From the NCBI GenBank assembly GCA_041648755.1, contig JBAZOJ010000064.1, positions 1-15,340 on the forward strand: 15,340 nt of DNA, given 5' to 3'. The notes beneath the pieces were generated by a model. That model saw nothing but the letters and a program-made list of their open reading frames with translations, made no database searches and was not told where the DNA came from. This document shows, in pieces, positions 1 to 8,286 of this stretch (the stretch's first letter is position 1; each line of letters begins with the position of its first letter). The DNA is from JBAZOJ01 sp041648755 (GTDB taxonomy: Bacteria > Planctomycetota > B143-G9). The position numbers were made by a program, and so were the translations under genes.

Positions 1-23
1 TCTTGTCTGGGGTGTCATCACTA

Positions 24-356
24 TCAGAGGGCAAACAGGAAAATGACACCTATTGCGATGAACACGACGGGCCACCACTTCACAGGGATGACCATGAAGC
101 TGTGACTCAGCTTCACTGTTGTCTTTTCCCCGGTCTCAGCGTCGACGACTGTTTCTTCTGACCGCTTGCTCAAGAACGTATGCAGCCAGTAGGTCACGGC
201 TGCCGCGCAGAGCATTCCGATAAGAATGACCCAACCGTTCTCGGCGTAGTACCGCTCGTTGCCCGAGACGCTGGACGAGACGGACTTCGTCATCATCAGG
301 GCCAGAAACCCGATGACTGGGACGAAAAATCCCTTCCCGGTCCAAAAGATGATCAT
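24..356 (-). CDS. small two-helix membrane protein, function unknown
   Basis: A 110-residue hypothetical membrane protein. I take the ATG at 356 because GGAG lies 8 nt upstream (in AGAAAGGAG); the longer reading frame to 395 has no such site and begins with an unlikely charged extension. Visible parts are an N-terminal stretch beginning MIIFWTGKGFF with a hydrophobic segment (about residues 6-22), a second helix (about 43-60), a charged loop with DAETGEKTTVKLSHSF, and a C-terminal hydrophobic segment (about 90-110) that ends directly at the stop. The loop pattern followed by F-IPVKWW resembles small hypothetical proteins seen in many bacteria, from memory and not searched. It has its own promoter (426-454), so it is probably a monocistron. 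No enzymatic motif is seen. Confident as a gene, no functional call. Confidence 0.75.
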   Translation of the reverse strand: MIIFWTGKGFFVPVIGFLALMMTKSVSSSVSGNERYYAENGWVILIGMLCAAAVTYWLHTFLSKRSEETVVDAETGEKTTVKLSHSFMVIPVKWWPVVFIAIGVIFLFAL

Positions 357-425
357 ATGCCACTCCTTTCTCTTGTGTGATAGGGCCTGCATCAAATCTG
401 TCGCGTCATCATTGCTGAGGTCGCG

Positions 426-454
426 ATTGTAAGACTGAGAATCTGCGTTGTCAA
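426..454 (-). promoter_or_regulatory. sigma-70 promoter of the small membrane protein gene
   Basis: On the minus strand TTGACA (449-454) is followed by a 17-nt spacer and TACAAT (426-431). The -35 box is perfect, the spacing ideal, and the -10 has one mismatch. It lies about 70 nt upstream of the ATG at 356 and is the best-matching promoter in the window. Confidence 0.75.
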
Positions 455-765
455 GAATGAATCATCACTGGAAGGCGGAACGCCGTCGCGACTGATTCGC
501 CAGGGTGAACCCGGATACAGATCTTCGATTGCTCAACTCTCCGTGGATGCGCATCTCCGCGTGAGAGACTCCATTCCGTGGCTTGCTTTCGTGCCTTTCG
601 GACTTCGCCGACGAGGGCGGTGGCGAACAGTTTCATCACTTTTCTGGCTCTGGCGATGGTTCCCTTCGTGGCCCTTCGTGTCGCTTTGTGGATAGGGGTT
701 CCTTGGCTACGTTGTCAGGTGCTTCTTGGTCGTTTCGTGTTTGGGCCGAGGTGCCTCTACTCAGC
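455..765. other. gene-free stretch with decayed decameric repeats
   Basis: No convincing gene is seen on either strand between the promoter at 426-454 and the lipoprotein gene. Short overlapping reading frames here lack ribosome binding sites and family resemblance. The notable content is a run of CCTTCGTG-type units, described separately at 661-690, with isolated copies near 585-593 and 730-739. No terminator for the lipoprotein gene was found. Confidence 0.5.
661..690. repeat. three tandem degenerate decamers (YCCCTTCGTG type)
   Basis: Plus-strand units tcccttcgtg, gcccttcgtg and tcgctttgtg follow each other without gaps. Related single copies occur at about 584-593 (tgctttcgtg) and 730-739 (tcgtttcgtg). 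Read on the minus strand the unit is CACGAAGGG. This looks like an eroding short tandem repeat in intergenic DNA; function unknown. Confidence 0.5.
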
Positions 766-1518
766 CTACTTGAACAATGCCTCGGCGGACTTGTCCGCGA
801 TGACCATGAAGTTCCCGCCGCCCCAGTCGGCCATAAGGATGCGATGGTCGTCGGAAAGCCACAGGGGCAGCGCTCCGGGGGAGTCCGTCCCCTCAACGGG
901 CCGCCGTACGACCTTCCAGCACTCGACCCCGGCACCGCCGATTTGCACCGTCTCACGCCCGACAACTTCAAGCACATGGGGCCCGAGCAATTTGAATCCC
1001 GCCGACTCGTTCACGCCTGAATAGCGCAGCTCCGCGCCCTGCACAAGTGGCAGCCACGATGCCATCACGAAGTCCATCCCCGGCAGTGCATCTGTTGGAA
1101 CATCGACCGAGATAGTCTTCGATGTCTTCTCCGGCTGCGAGCCCCCCAAAAGCACCTCGACCCGCGTCCCGATCACGCTGCCTTTGCAAAAATCGCCTCC
1201 GGACGAATAGGACGCCGATACGAGTTGCAGGGCCTTATCGAGGACCATCGTCCGATCCTCCTCGTATGATCCGCCGGGGAAGGCAAGCCGCAACTTCCAG
1301 GACACGTCCACGCCCGGTGGCCTTCGCTCGACCTTGTACCAGCAGAAGCCGTACTGGTGGCCAGTTTCGTCCTGCATTGCGAACCACCATTCGCCACAAA
1401 GGACTTTCAGGTCAGACCGAGTTAGTTGTCCAGACATACCGGGCTCCTTGGCAGGTTTGCAGGAGGAAAGCGCTGCAACGCAGAGCAGAGTAACAGCAAG
1501 AACTGCGAGATTCTTCAT
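766..1518 (-). CDS. predicted lipoprotein, function unknown
   Basis: A 250-residue protein with a clear lipoprotein signal: MKNL, a hydrophobic stretch through residue 16, and a lipobox LSSC with the acylated Cys at 20, followed by KPAKEP. The mature part holds two further cysteines close together (C41, C59), a WW and several GG turns, and a C-terminal region with paired beta-strand-like segments (VECWKVVRRP and later LPLWLSDDHRILMADW). That alternation resembles beta-rich secreted domains, but I recognise no family. The ATG at 1518 has no good Shine-Dalgarno site (AATTCCACT precedes it), so initiation may be weak. It lies downstream of the selenocysteine operon but is separated from selC by about 260 bp of repeat-rich DNA, so co-transcription is not implied. 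Likely anchored to a membrane facing the periplasm or exterior. Confidence 0.8.
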   Translation of the reverse strand: MKNLAVLAVTLLCVAALSSCKPAKEPGMSGQLTRSDLKVLCGEWWFAMQDETGHQYGFCWYKVERRPPGVDVSWKLRLAFPGGSYEEDRTMVLDKALQLVSASYSSGGDFCKGSVIGTRVEVLLGGSQPEKTSKTISVDVPTDALPGMDFVMASWLPLVQGAELRYSGVNESAGFKLLGPHVLEVVGRETVQIGGAGVECWKVVRRPVEGTDSPGALPLWLSDDHRILMADWGGGNFMVIADKSAEALFK

Positions 1519-1779
1519 AGTGGAATTTTACGATTTTTCGGTAGCGCTCAAGTGCGGCGCAGGGGAGAGGGGACGGAGAATTGATGGCTGCGGATTGATG
1601 ATTGATGATCCTCCTACGCCGCGCCTACGGAGGACTCTGCCCTCCTTCCACCTTCCACCTTCGCCTGGCCTACGGTGGACAAGTCGCAGCGCCTCCGGAG
1701 GGCTGCGCCAGGCCGGGATCCGGCATCTCTGGAGAGTTGCAAGATAATAAGAGAGGCGAGGCTGGGGGAGAGAAGAAGT
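1519..1779. repeat. repeat-rich intergenic region below selC
   Basis: No gene is seen here. The stretch holds several short repeats: a doubled gattgat (1593-1610), a doubled ttccacc (1645-1660), and a 13-nt imperfect direct repeat gcctacggWggac at 1623-1635 and 1668-1680, 45 nt apart. Two hairpins are possible: GGAGG paired with CCTCC around 1629-1645, and CCACC paired with GGTGG around 1655-1678. A GC-rich hairpin follows at 1685-1707. It has the look of dispersed intergenic repeat elements rather than coding DNA. Confidence 0.55.
1685..1707 (-). other. GC-rich hairpin downstream of selC
   Basis: CGCAGC (1685-1690) pairs perfectly with GCTGCG (1702-1707), and the interior CCTCCGGAGG is itself palindromic, giving about 9 bp with one bulged base. 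It lies about 70 nt beyond the tRNA 3' end. There is no following T tract, so a classic intrinsic terminator is not supported; it could be a processing or pausing structure or part of the local repeats. Confidence 0.4.
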
Positions 1780-1874
1780 TGGCGGGAGCGTATGGGAATC
1801 GAACCCACCCAGACCCTTTTCGAACCTGCAACGGGTTTGAAGCCCGCGGGATCCACCAGGACCCTGACACTCCC
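1780..1874 (-). tRNA. selC: tRNA-Sec (anticodon TCA), selC
   Basis: A 95-nt selenocysteine tRNA, the same length as that of E. coli. On the minus strand it begins GGGAGTGT, which pairs over 8 bp with ACGCTCCC, followed by discriminator G and an encoded CCA (1780-1782). The D arm is the extended type, with a 6-bp stem GGGTCC/GGATCC (one G-T) closed by TGGT. The anticodon loop is CTTCAAA with TCA, on a GCGGG/CCCGT stem. The variable arm is long (CAGGTTC paired with GGGTCTG, several wobbles). The T arm is GTGGG-TTCGATT-CCCAT. The 8-bp acceptor, 6-bp D stem, UCA anticodon and long variable arm together are diagnostic of bacterial tRNA-Sec. It lies 46 nt below selD and has its own -10 box. Confidence 0.97.
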
Positions 1875-1886
1875 GACACACATTGA

Positions 1887-1913
1887 ATTATAGTATCAGT
1901 GAGCTGCGCGCAA
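1887..1913 (-). promoter_or_regulatory. likely selC promoter
   Basis: In the selD-selC gap the minus strand carries a perfect TATAAT (1887-1892), with TTGCGC (1908-1913) 15 nt upstream as a weak, close -35. Transcription would start about 6 nt before the mature tRNA 5' end, which suits a tRNA gene. It would let selC be made independently of selA-selD. Confidence 0.5.
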
Positions 1914-1920
1914 GTTTTCG

Positions 1921-2964
1921 CTACCGGATGTACATCTCCCTGGCTGAGCGCTCGCTGGTAGTGCCGATTACGGCCGCGGTGTGGCCGTCAGCAATCAACT
2001 GCTTCAGAAGCCCGTCCGCACGGGAAGGGTCTATGACGATCAGGAGGCCGCCGGATGTCTCCGCGTCGAACAAGAGATCTACAAGGGTGGGCGAAAGCGC
2101 CTTGCTGATGTCTATCCTGTCCCGAAGGAACTTGAAGTTCTTGAAGCTCATTGCGGTGCAGTAGCCTTTCTCGGCCAGTTCGAAGGCGCCCCTTACGAGG
2201 GGGACTTGGGCCGAGAAGATCTCGGCGCTTATGCCGCTTTCTTTCGTGATGTTGCCGAGATGGCCGAAGAGACCGAACCCTGTCACATCGGTACAGGCCG
2301 AGGCGCCGAATTCGACCATAAGCTCGCCAGCACGGCGATTGAGCTTCTTCATAGAAGAGACAGCGGAGGCTATTACGTCCGCGTCGGCCCAGCCGGGCTT
2401 GACGCAGTTGGTAATGGTTCCGCAACCGAGGGGCTTGGTCAGTATCAGAGTCTGTCCGGGCTTGGCGCCCGCGGTCGTGACCACCTTGTCGGGATGGACG
2501 ATGCCGGTGATCGCCATACCGTAGGCGATCTTGTCGTCGTACCAACTGTGTCCGCCGACAATCAGCGCGCTGGCATCCTTGATTGCCTGGGAGCCGCCCA
2601 GGAGGATCTGAGACAGTACCGAGCCATCCAGCTTGCCCATTGGGAAGCTGATGATATTCAGGGCTGCGATGGGAGTGCCGCCCATCGCCCACACATCGCT
2701 CAACGAGTTCGCGCCGACGATATACCCATAGTCGAAGGGGTCGTCGATGACAGGGGGGAACAGATCCACGGTAAGCACGATGGCCTTGTCCGCCGCGATC
2801 CGATAGATGGCGGCGTCGTCAATGGTGTTCGTGCCTACGAGGAGGTCGGGATGAACGAACTGAGGCAGCCCGCCCAGAACCTGAGCGAGGTCCTCCAAAG
2901 ACATCTTCGAAGCTCAACCCGCACAGGATGCGTAGTCGGTGAGGCGAATCTTCTTGTTATCCAT
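1921..2964 (-). CDS. selD: selenophosphate synthase SelD, a selenoprotein (UGA at codon 17)
   Basis: Makes selenophosphate from selenide and ATP, the selenium donor for SelA. A conventional frame begins at 2904, but reading upstream gives ATG at 2964 and an N-terminus MDNKKIRLTDYASCAGUASK, with in-frame UGA at 2914-2916. In E. coli SelD the catalytic Cys17 and Lys20 lie in GAGCGCK; here position 17 is UGA and K20 is kept, at identical numbering, while C19 is Ser. With UGA read as Sec the protein is 347 aa, the E. coli length. Later segments fit the AIRS/PurM-type fold: NTIDDAAIYRI, TVDLFPPVIDDPFDYG, ANSLSDVWAMGGTP, and VTGFGLFGHLG. The ATG overlaps the selA stop by 8 nt (ATGGATAA), pointing to translational coupling, and GAAGGA precedes it. 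A SECIS-like hairpin follows the UGA. Starting at 2904 would remove both catalytic residues, so the Sec reading is strongly preferred. Confidence 0.95.
2882..2916 (-). promoter_or_regulatory. bacterial SECIS-like hairpin in selD
   Basis: Starting at the UGA itself, TGAGC (2912-2916) pairs with GCTCA (2882-2886). After an internal loop, GATGTC pairs with GACCTC (one T-C mismatch) and closes an apical loop TTTGGAG at 2893-2899, whose first base is 17 nt after the start of UGA. Known bacterial SECIS elements are short hairpins immediately 3' of UGA with a G-containing apical loop at about this distance; SelB binds them. The fold was done by eye and the 6-nt 5' bulge is a weakness. Confidence 0.65.
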
Positions 2965-4351
2965 TTTCCTTCTTCGGGATTGCCAGAAGCGCCTTTATAA
3001 GGAGCTTTTCCTCGCCCGCCAACAACGTGCGCAGGTCAAGTATCACATGATCTTCAGCTACCCGCGCGAACACGGGCGGATCGGCGGCGCGAAGGGCCTC
3101 AGCCAGTTCTTCCGCGGACATTCCCTTGCGGGCTATCTGAAGCGTGTATGTGCGCAGGTTGACGTCCGGAAGGCTTCCGCCGCCAACATAGGTCTCGTCC
3201 TCGGATTCCTTTACTTCGTATGAGGCTCGCAGATGCTTCGCGATGCGCCCTGCGGTTTTTTTGAGCTCAGCGAGGGGGGTTGCGAGCATCGCCAACGCAG
3301 GAATTTCCTTGCGAGCCCGCTGGGGGTTCATATACAGCCGGGCCATTCCCTCCAGCCCGAGCACGGTCATCTTGCCGCACCGGAAAGCACGGGCCAGCGG
3401 GTGCGACCGGATTTTTTCGATGAGGGCAGCCTTGCCGATAATGATGCCCGCCTGGACGCCGCCCATCAGCTTGTCTCCGGAGAAACAGACTATGTCGGCT
3501 CCGGCGCCGATGGATTCGGAAAGCGGGTAATCGTTGGGGATGCCGAGTTGCCCGAAATCCACCAACTGCCCCGAGCCTATGTCGTCAATGCAGAGCAGGT
3601 TGTTCTCGTGCGCCAGTTGCGACAGCTCGCCGATAGACGGGGTTGACGCAAAACCGGTTATCCGGTAGTTGGAGGTGTGTACCCGGAGAATGACGCCCGT
3701 ACGCTCAGTAATGGCTTTGCGATAGTCCTTCAGGTGGGTTCGATTTGTGGTTCCGACCTCCACCAGCTTTGCGCCGGATGCCGCAAGGACATCGGGGATG
3801 CGGAACTGTCCGCCGATTTCGACCAGTTGGCCTCGTGAGACAATGACTTCTTTGCCAGCGGCCAGCGCGGAAAGAACCAGATAGGTGGCGGCGGCGTTGT
3901 TGTTGCAGAACGTCGCGGCCTCCCCGCCGGTGATCTCGGCAAAGAGCTGGCCGACAAGGATGTCCCGGTCGTACCGCCTGCCGGTCTTAGGATGCGCGGC
4001 GAGCCGCATGTATCCTGCAATCCCATCGGAGATGTGCTTAGCGACGGAGGAGGGCAGGGGGGCTCGTCCCAGGCTTGTATTGAGTATGATGCCTGTTGCA
4101 TTGATTACGCGGTAATGAAACGGCCTGAGGCGCGCGGAGAGCCTTCCCGAGGCAACGGATGCGACCTCCGCGACGGTAGCTTCCGTGGTGCGTTGTCCGC
4201 TGAGGATGGATTTGCGGATATCATCCAGGGCCGCGCGCACGTCACGAAGAAGGATATCGTGCGACAAGTCGCGGCCGAACGCGAGGATATCCGGATGCTC
4301 AAGCACGGTGTTAGCCTGGGGAATTGACCGCAGCAGTTCGTTCTGTTCCAT
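2957..4351 (-). CDS. selA: L-seryl-tRNA(Sec) selenium transferase SelA
   Basis: PLP enzyme that converts seryl-tRNA(Sec) to selenocysteinyl-tRNA(Sec) using selenophosphate. The ATG at 4351 is chosen over the longer frame to 4531 because AAGGAG lies about 8 nt upstream and because the protein then begins MEQNELLRSIPQANTV, the usual SelA opening; length is 464 aa against 463 in E. coli. An N-terminal helical tRNA-binding region runs to about residue 75, then the fold-type-I core with VINATGIILNTSLGRAPL (83-100), a CNNNAAA segment near 149, SRGQLVEIGG (172-181), and the PLP lysine K294 in SGDKLMGG. The upstream VWA gene ends 11 nt before the start and its stop codon overlaps this Shine-Dalgarno site; the 3' end overlaps selD by 8 nt. 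Together with selD and selC this is a complete Sec-charging set except for serS and the factor selB. Confidence 0.97.
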   Translation of the reverse strand: MEQNELLRSIPQANTVLEHPDILAFGRDLSHDILLRDVRAALDDIRKSILSGQRTTEATVAEVASVASGRLSARLRPFHYRVINATGIILNTSLGRAPLPSSVAKHISDGIAGYMRLAAHPKTGRRYDRDILVGQLFAEITGGEAATFCNNNAAATYLVLSALAAGKEVIVSRGQLVEIGGQFRIPDVLAASGAKLVEVGTTNRTHLKDYRKAITERTGVILRVHTSNYRITGFASTPSIGELSQLAHENNLLCIDDIGSGQLVDFGQLGIPNDYPLSESIGAGADIVCFSGDKLMGGVQAGIIIGKAALIEKIRSHPLARAFRCGKMTVLGLEGMARLYMNPQRARKEIPALAMLATPLAELKKTAGRIAKHLRASYEVKESEDETYVGGGSLPDVNLRTYTLQIARKGMSAEELAEALRAADPPVFARVAEDHVILDLRTLLAGEEKLLIKALLAIPKKENG

Positions 4352-4362
4352 CGGCCTTCTCC

Positions 4363-6564
4363 TTACGGGAGTCCCCGTTTCTTTCTCAGCACCCACTCGA
4401 TCGTAAGAAACAAGAGCGCGACCAGGAAAGGCCAGGGCTCGGCCCAGACTGCGCTGACTTTCCGCGTGGTGCGCTTGTATGACTCGGACCGGTCCTGCAG
4501 CGACAGGAATATCTGTTCGGCTGATCTCCAATCGGCATAGAGCCCGCCGCTTCGGGCGGCAAGCGCTTCGAGCGTGGCGAAGTCCGTGTCCGGATTTGCC
4601 GTCTCACGGTCCCGCGAGAAAACGAAAACCCGCACTTCATCAGAGCCTATCTTAGCACCTTTCAGGAGTGCGTTGGCTTCGATGACATAGTGTCCCTCGA
4701 TCTCGGGGGCGAACTTCCCGACGTAATCCTCACCAAGGGGCCCCATCGGAATCTGCACCGTTGCTCCCTTTGCGTCACGCGCGAGCACAAGGACTTCGGC
4801 ATCTTTTACCGGCTTGCGGTCCTTGTCCATGACCGAGAGGATCAGATCCACGGGCTTGGATGCCGTTACCGAGGTCGAGGAAGCGTTGAGCTCGACGGTG
4901 TAGTTCTGTACCTTGTCGGCGCCGAGAAGGTGCAGGATGAGCTTGCGCCAGAAATTCTCATAGGCGGGCCTGGTGTCTTTTTCGCCTTCCAGCTCGTTAA
5001 ATGCCCAATGGAACGTCGTGTCGACCGTCATCGACATCACCCGACCCCTGCCGAAGTCGCTTGTGGCCATCAGGGGAGATCCATTGTCCGAAGTTGCGAG
5101 AAGAGTGGCCAGAGGCTTGACACCCGAAACCTCAACAAAGCCGGAAAGGGCAGGGAGAGCGACGAAGCGCTCTTTCAACTGAGGGTATTTCAGGCTGTCG
5201 CCGAAAATCTGAAATGCGCTCATCTGAGACGCGTCAGCAGTTGGGATCAGGTGCGTGGACGCACTCTTCTGGCCGTCGGTATCGCGCATCTCAAACGGCA
5301 GGACTTCCTTCAGCGGCGATTCGGCGTATCCGCCGGGGCCGTAGGTTGCCAATCCACCAAGCGTAAGCAGAGCACCACCCGATTCGACCCGCTGCTTGAT
5401 GGCCTCGAGATGGCGCACGCCAAGCAGCGAAGCAGGGACATCGCCAAGGATGATCAGGTTGTATTTTCGCCAGATTCCAGGGTCCGCAGCCAGCTCGGTG
5501 CCGCCGATCCCCCTGATTATCATCGTGTCCAGGTCCAGGCCGGAGATCTTTGCCATCGAGCGACGGAGGAAGGTGAACTCGTACCGGAGCCTGCTCTCGA
5601 CGTACAGCACCTTGAACGCCCCGGCCCGCACCTTTATGTAGCCAGAAAGCTCGTTGTTCTCCGTGGAGACTTCGCTGGGCACAGGGACGATGCGGATAGT
5701 GACGAAGTGGTTGCCGGGCTCGTAGGGCTTGCACTGGAAGGTAATCCTGCGTCTGTCGTCGAAACTGTCAGGGGTGAACGGCTTCGTTTCGACCTCAACG
5801 CTGTCGATGATAAGGGTTGCCTCCAGCTTTACACCGGCAAGGCCGCGTGCCCAGACGGACGCGCCGACTTCGAAGTTGGTGTCGTTGTTGACGACCAAAG
5901 GCATGATGAGATCCTCGACCGATGCATCCGCCTGGAGGATATTGGATGCGCGGTCTCCCACGCCAACGGTGTAGATCGGGCGGCTTTCGAGCATCAGCTT
6001 GGCGGCTTCCTCAACCGCATCGGGGCCCGAGTTGCTCCGGCCATCCGAGACAATAAGCAGAGGAGCAGGTTGTCCGGGGGAGAGCCCCGACCGCCATTCC
6101 TGGATTACGGTCCCGATGGCGGTCAGCCTTCCATTCGGGCCGGTCTTGCCTGTGGACGGCTTCAGATTGGCGTCGAACGATTTCCATTCGATATCATACT
6201 TGCGCGCGATTCGCTCGAATCGCTCACGATTGTCACTGATGAAGCTCTGCGCCTGTTCCCAACGGGTGAGAGCGCTGGGGCCGCTGCGCAGGGACATTGA
6301 CCGGCTGGCGTCGACCAATACTGTCAGCGGTTGCTTTTCCTGCTCCTCAACGATGGCGTACATGCTGACGCGCAGCAAAGGGAGGAGGAGAACCGCAACG
6401 ACGATCAGCCTGCACAAGAGGATGTACTTGGCTGTAGGACCTCGCAGGGGCACGGTTGCAGTGCGGAACAACCGCAGCACGAGCCAGAGCGTGACCGCTA
6501 TGGCCAAGGCCGCGCCTGCCCATCCGAGCCAGGGGGAGAATTCGACGCCCCAATCAGACTGCAC
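4363..6564 (-). CDS. membrane protein with VWA and glutamine-amidotransferase-like domains
   Basis: A 733-residue protein starting at GTG (6564), preceded by a weak GGTGA. Two N-terminal membrane helices (about 13-33 and 46-70) are followed by a von Willebrand A domain with the metal-site motif DASRS (85-89) and later SDGRSN, so the MIDAS looks usable. A middle beta-rich region leads to a class-I GATase-like segment (about 310-460): KVLYVESRLRYEFTFLRR, then LIILGDVPASLLG and a GGALLTLGG strand-turn. A beta-rich segment follows, then a C-terminal membrane helix (about 710-727) ending KKRGLP. This order is known from a family of predicted membrane proteins common in environmental bacteria, related in layout to Bat-type VWA proteins, whose function is not established. 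It is the first gene of the operon with selA, 11 nt away; no obvious reason links it to selenium. No MoxR ATPase or other Bat partner is in the window. Confidence 0.88.
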   Translation of the reverse strand: MQSDWGVEFSPWLGWAGAALAIAVTLWLVLRLFRTATVPLRGPTAKYILLCRLIVVAVLLLPLLRVSMYAIVEEQEKQPLTVLVDASRSMSLRSGPSALTRWEQAQSFISDNRERFERIARKYDIEWKSFDANLKPSTGKTGPNGRLTAIGTVIQEWRSGLSPGQPAPLLIVSDGRSNSGPDAVEEAAKLMLESRPIYTVGVGDRASNILQADASVEDLIMPLVVNNDTNFEVGASVWARGLAGVKLEATLIIDSVEVETKPFTPDSFDDRRRITFQCKPYEPGNHFVTIRIVPVPSEVSTENNELSGYIKVRAGAFKVLYVESRLRYEFTFLRRSMAKISGLDLDTMIIRGIGGTELAADPGIWRKYNLIILGDVPASLLGVRHLEAIKQRVESGGALLTLGGLATYGPGGYAESPLKEVLPFEMRDTDGQKSASTHLIPTADASQMSAFQIFGDSLKYPQLKERFVALPALSGFVEVSGVKPLATLLATSDNGSPLMATSDFGRGRVMSMTVDTTFHWAFNELEGEKDTRPAYENFWRKLILHLLGADKVQNYTVELNASSTSVTASKPVDLILSVMDKDRKPVKDAEVLVLARDAKGATVQIPMGPLGEDYVGKFAPEIEGHYVIEANALLKGAKIGSDEVRVFVFSRDRETANPDTDFATLEALAARSGGLYADWRSAEQIFLSLQDRSESYKRTTRKVSAVWAEPWPFLVALLFLTIEWVLRKKRGLP

Positions 6565-6589
6565 TTGTCACCGCTTCTATGCTAAGCGC

Positions 6590-6617
6590 AAAAAAATGCC
6601 CCCGACAAGCGAGGGCA
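6590..6617 (-). terminator. intrinsic terminator of the 108-aa membrane protein gene
   Basis: On the minus strand TGCCCTC pairs with GGGGGCA (7 bp, one T-G) around a 7-nt loop and is followed at once by seven Ts (6590-6596). It lies 27 bp below the stop at 6645 and only 25 bp above the GTG of the VWA gene, marking the boundary between transcription units. Confidence 0.88.
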
Positions 6618-6644
6618 CTGGATTCGACCCGGTAGCGCAATTCG

Positions 6645-6971
6645 TCAGTCAATGTCCTCGCCGGTTTCTTCAAGTTCGCAGATGAGCCCGCCGTACCAGT
6701 TGGAGAAGAAATTGTACACACCTCCACCGATATAGCCGCAAAGGAACCCGACGACCGCGCCGAGGATGGGCATGGCAAACAGGGCGACAAACCCGAGGAG
6801 CAGGGCCGAGAAAATCTTCGGAACATTATCCGCGGCGATGCCCCAGACTCCTCCGATGAGCCAGACAAAAACCATCAATACGAACCCGAGGGCGAGACCG
6901 ATAGCGGTGCCAGCCACGACGAGCATCCTCGCTGCGGAACCCGCGTCTATCTTCCTGACTTCGTACTTCAT
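6645..6971 (-). CDS. small glycine-rich membrane protein, function unknown
   Basis: A 108-residue protein beginning MKYEVRKIDAGSAARML. The ATG at 6971 is chosen because GGAGG lies 4 nt upstream; the frame open to 7019 would begin inside the promoter spacer. Two long hydrophobic segments (about 17-41 and 52-80), rich in Gly, Ala and Val, are separated by a short amphipathic stretch, and a tail ends ELEETGEDID. The opening V-x-x-I-D-x-x-S-x-A followed by a helix recalls the DUF3566 type of transmembrane protein, but this is a weak resemblance. It has its own promoter (7005-7032) and terminator (6590-6617), so it is a monocistron between the glycogen and selenocysteine operons. Confidence 0.8.
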   Translation of the reverse strand: MKYEVRKIDAGSAARMLVVAGTAIGLALGFVLMVFVWLIGGVWGIAADNVPKIFSALLLGFVALFAMPILGAVVGFLCGYIGGGVYNFFSNWYGGLICELEETGEDID

Positions 6972-7004
6972 AGTTCCTCCGAACTGTAGCGAAAGGCCGC
7001 TGTC

Positions 7005-7032
7005 AGTATAGCCTTCCACGCTCTCTTTTCAA
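7005..7032 (-). promoter_or_regulatory. sigma-70 promoter of the 108-aa membrane protein gene
   Basis: Minus-strand TTGAAA (7027-7032), 16-nt spacer, TATACT (7005-7010). Both hexamers and the spacing are the same as those of the glycogen operon promoter at 15153-15180. The start codon is about 34 nt below the -10 box. Confidence 0.72.
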
Positions 7033-7065
7033 CAAAAAACGTATCTGTGCGGCCCGCAAACGCCG

Positions 7066-8286
<1,221 letters not shown>

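Noticed and set aside
451..639. A 62-codon minus-strand frame in the left gene-free stretch
   Set aside because: No ribosome binding site or domain is visible, and it runs across the small-gene promoter and repeat-like DNA.
2914..2916. The in-frame TGA in selD as a frameshift, pseudogene or true stop
   Set aside because: Both sides of the TGA encode SelD-like sequence in the same frame, it falls at the catalytic Cys position, and tRNA-Sec and selA are adjacent, so Sec insertion explains it better.
1981..3000. A 339-codon plus-strand open frame opposite selD
   Set aside because: selD is certain from motifs and gene order; the antisense frame is a shadow.
4352..4531. A 60-residue N-terminal extension of SelA
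   Set aside because: It overlaps the VWA gene in another frame, and the ATG at 4351 has a good ribosome binding site and the normal SelA opening.
4690..6300. A 536-codon plus-strand open frame opposite the VWA gene
   Set aside because: It has no family resemblance, is fully antisense to a protein with clear domains and membrane helices, and arises from GC-biased codon use.
6579..6607. A promoter for the VWA-sel operon, TTGTCG-N17-TAGCAT
   Set aside because: It overlaps the terminator hairpin, both boxes are weak, and it would leave only about 8 nt before the GTG. The real promoter of this operon was not found.
7030..7060. An intrinsic terminator after glgC
   Set aside because: The only nearby hairpin is TGCG/CGCA with a 3-nt loop, and the T run begins several nt later, too weak to call.
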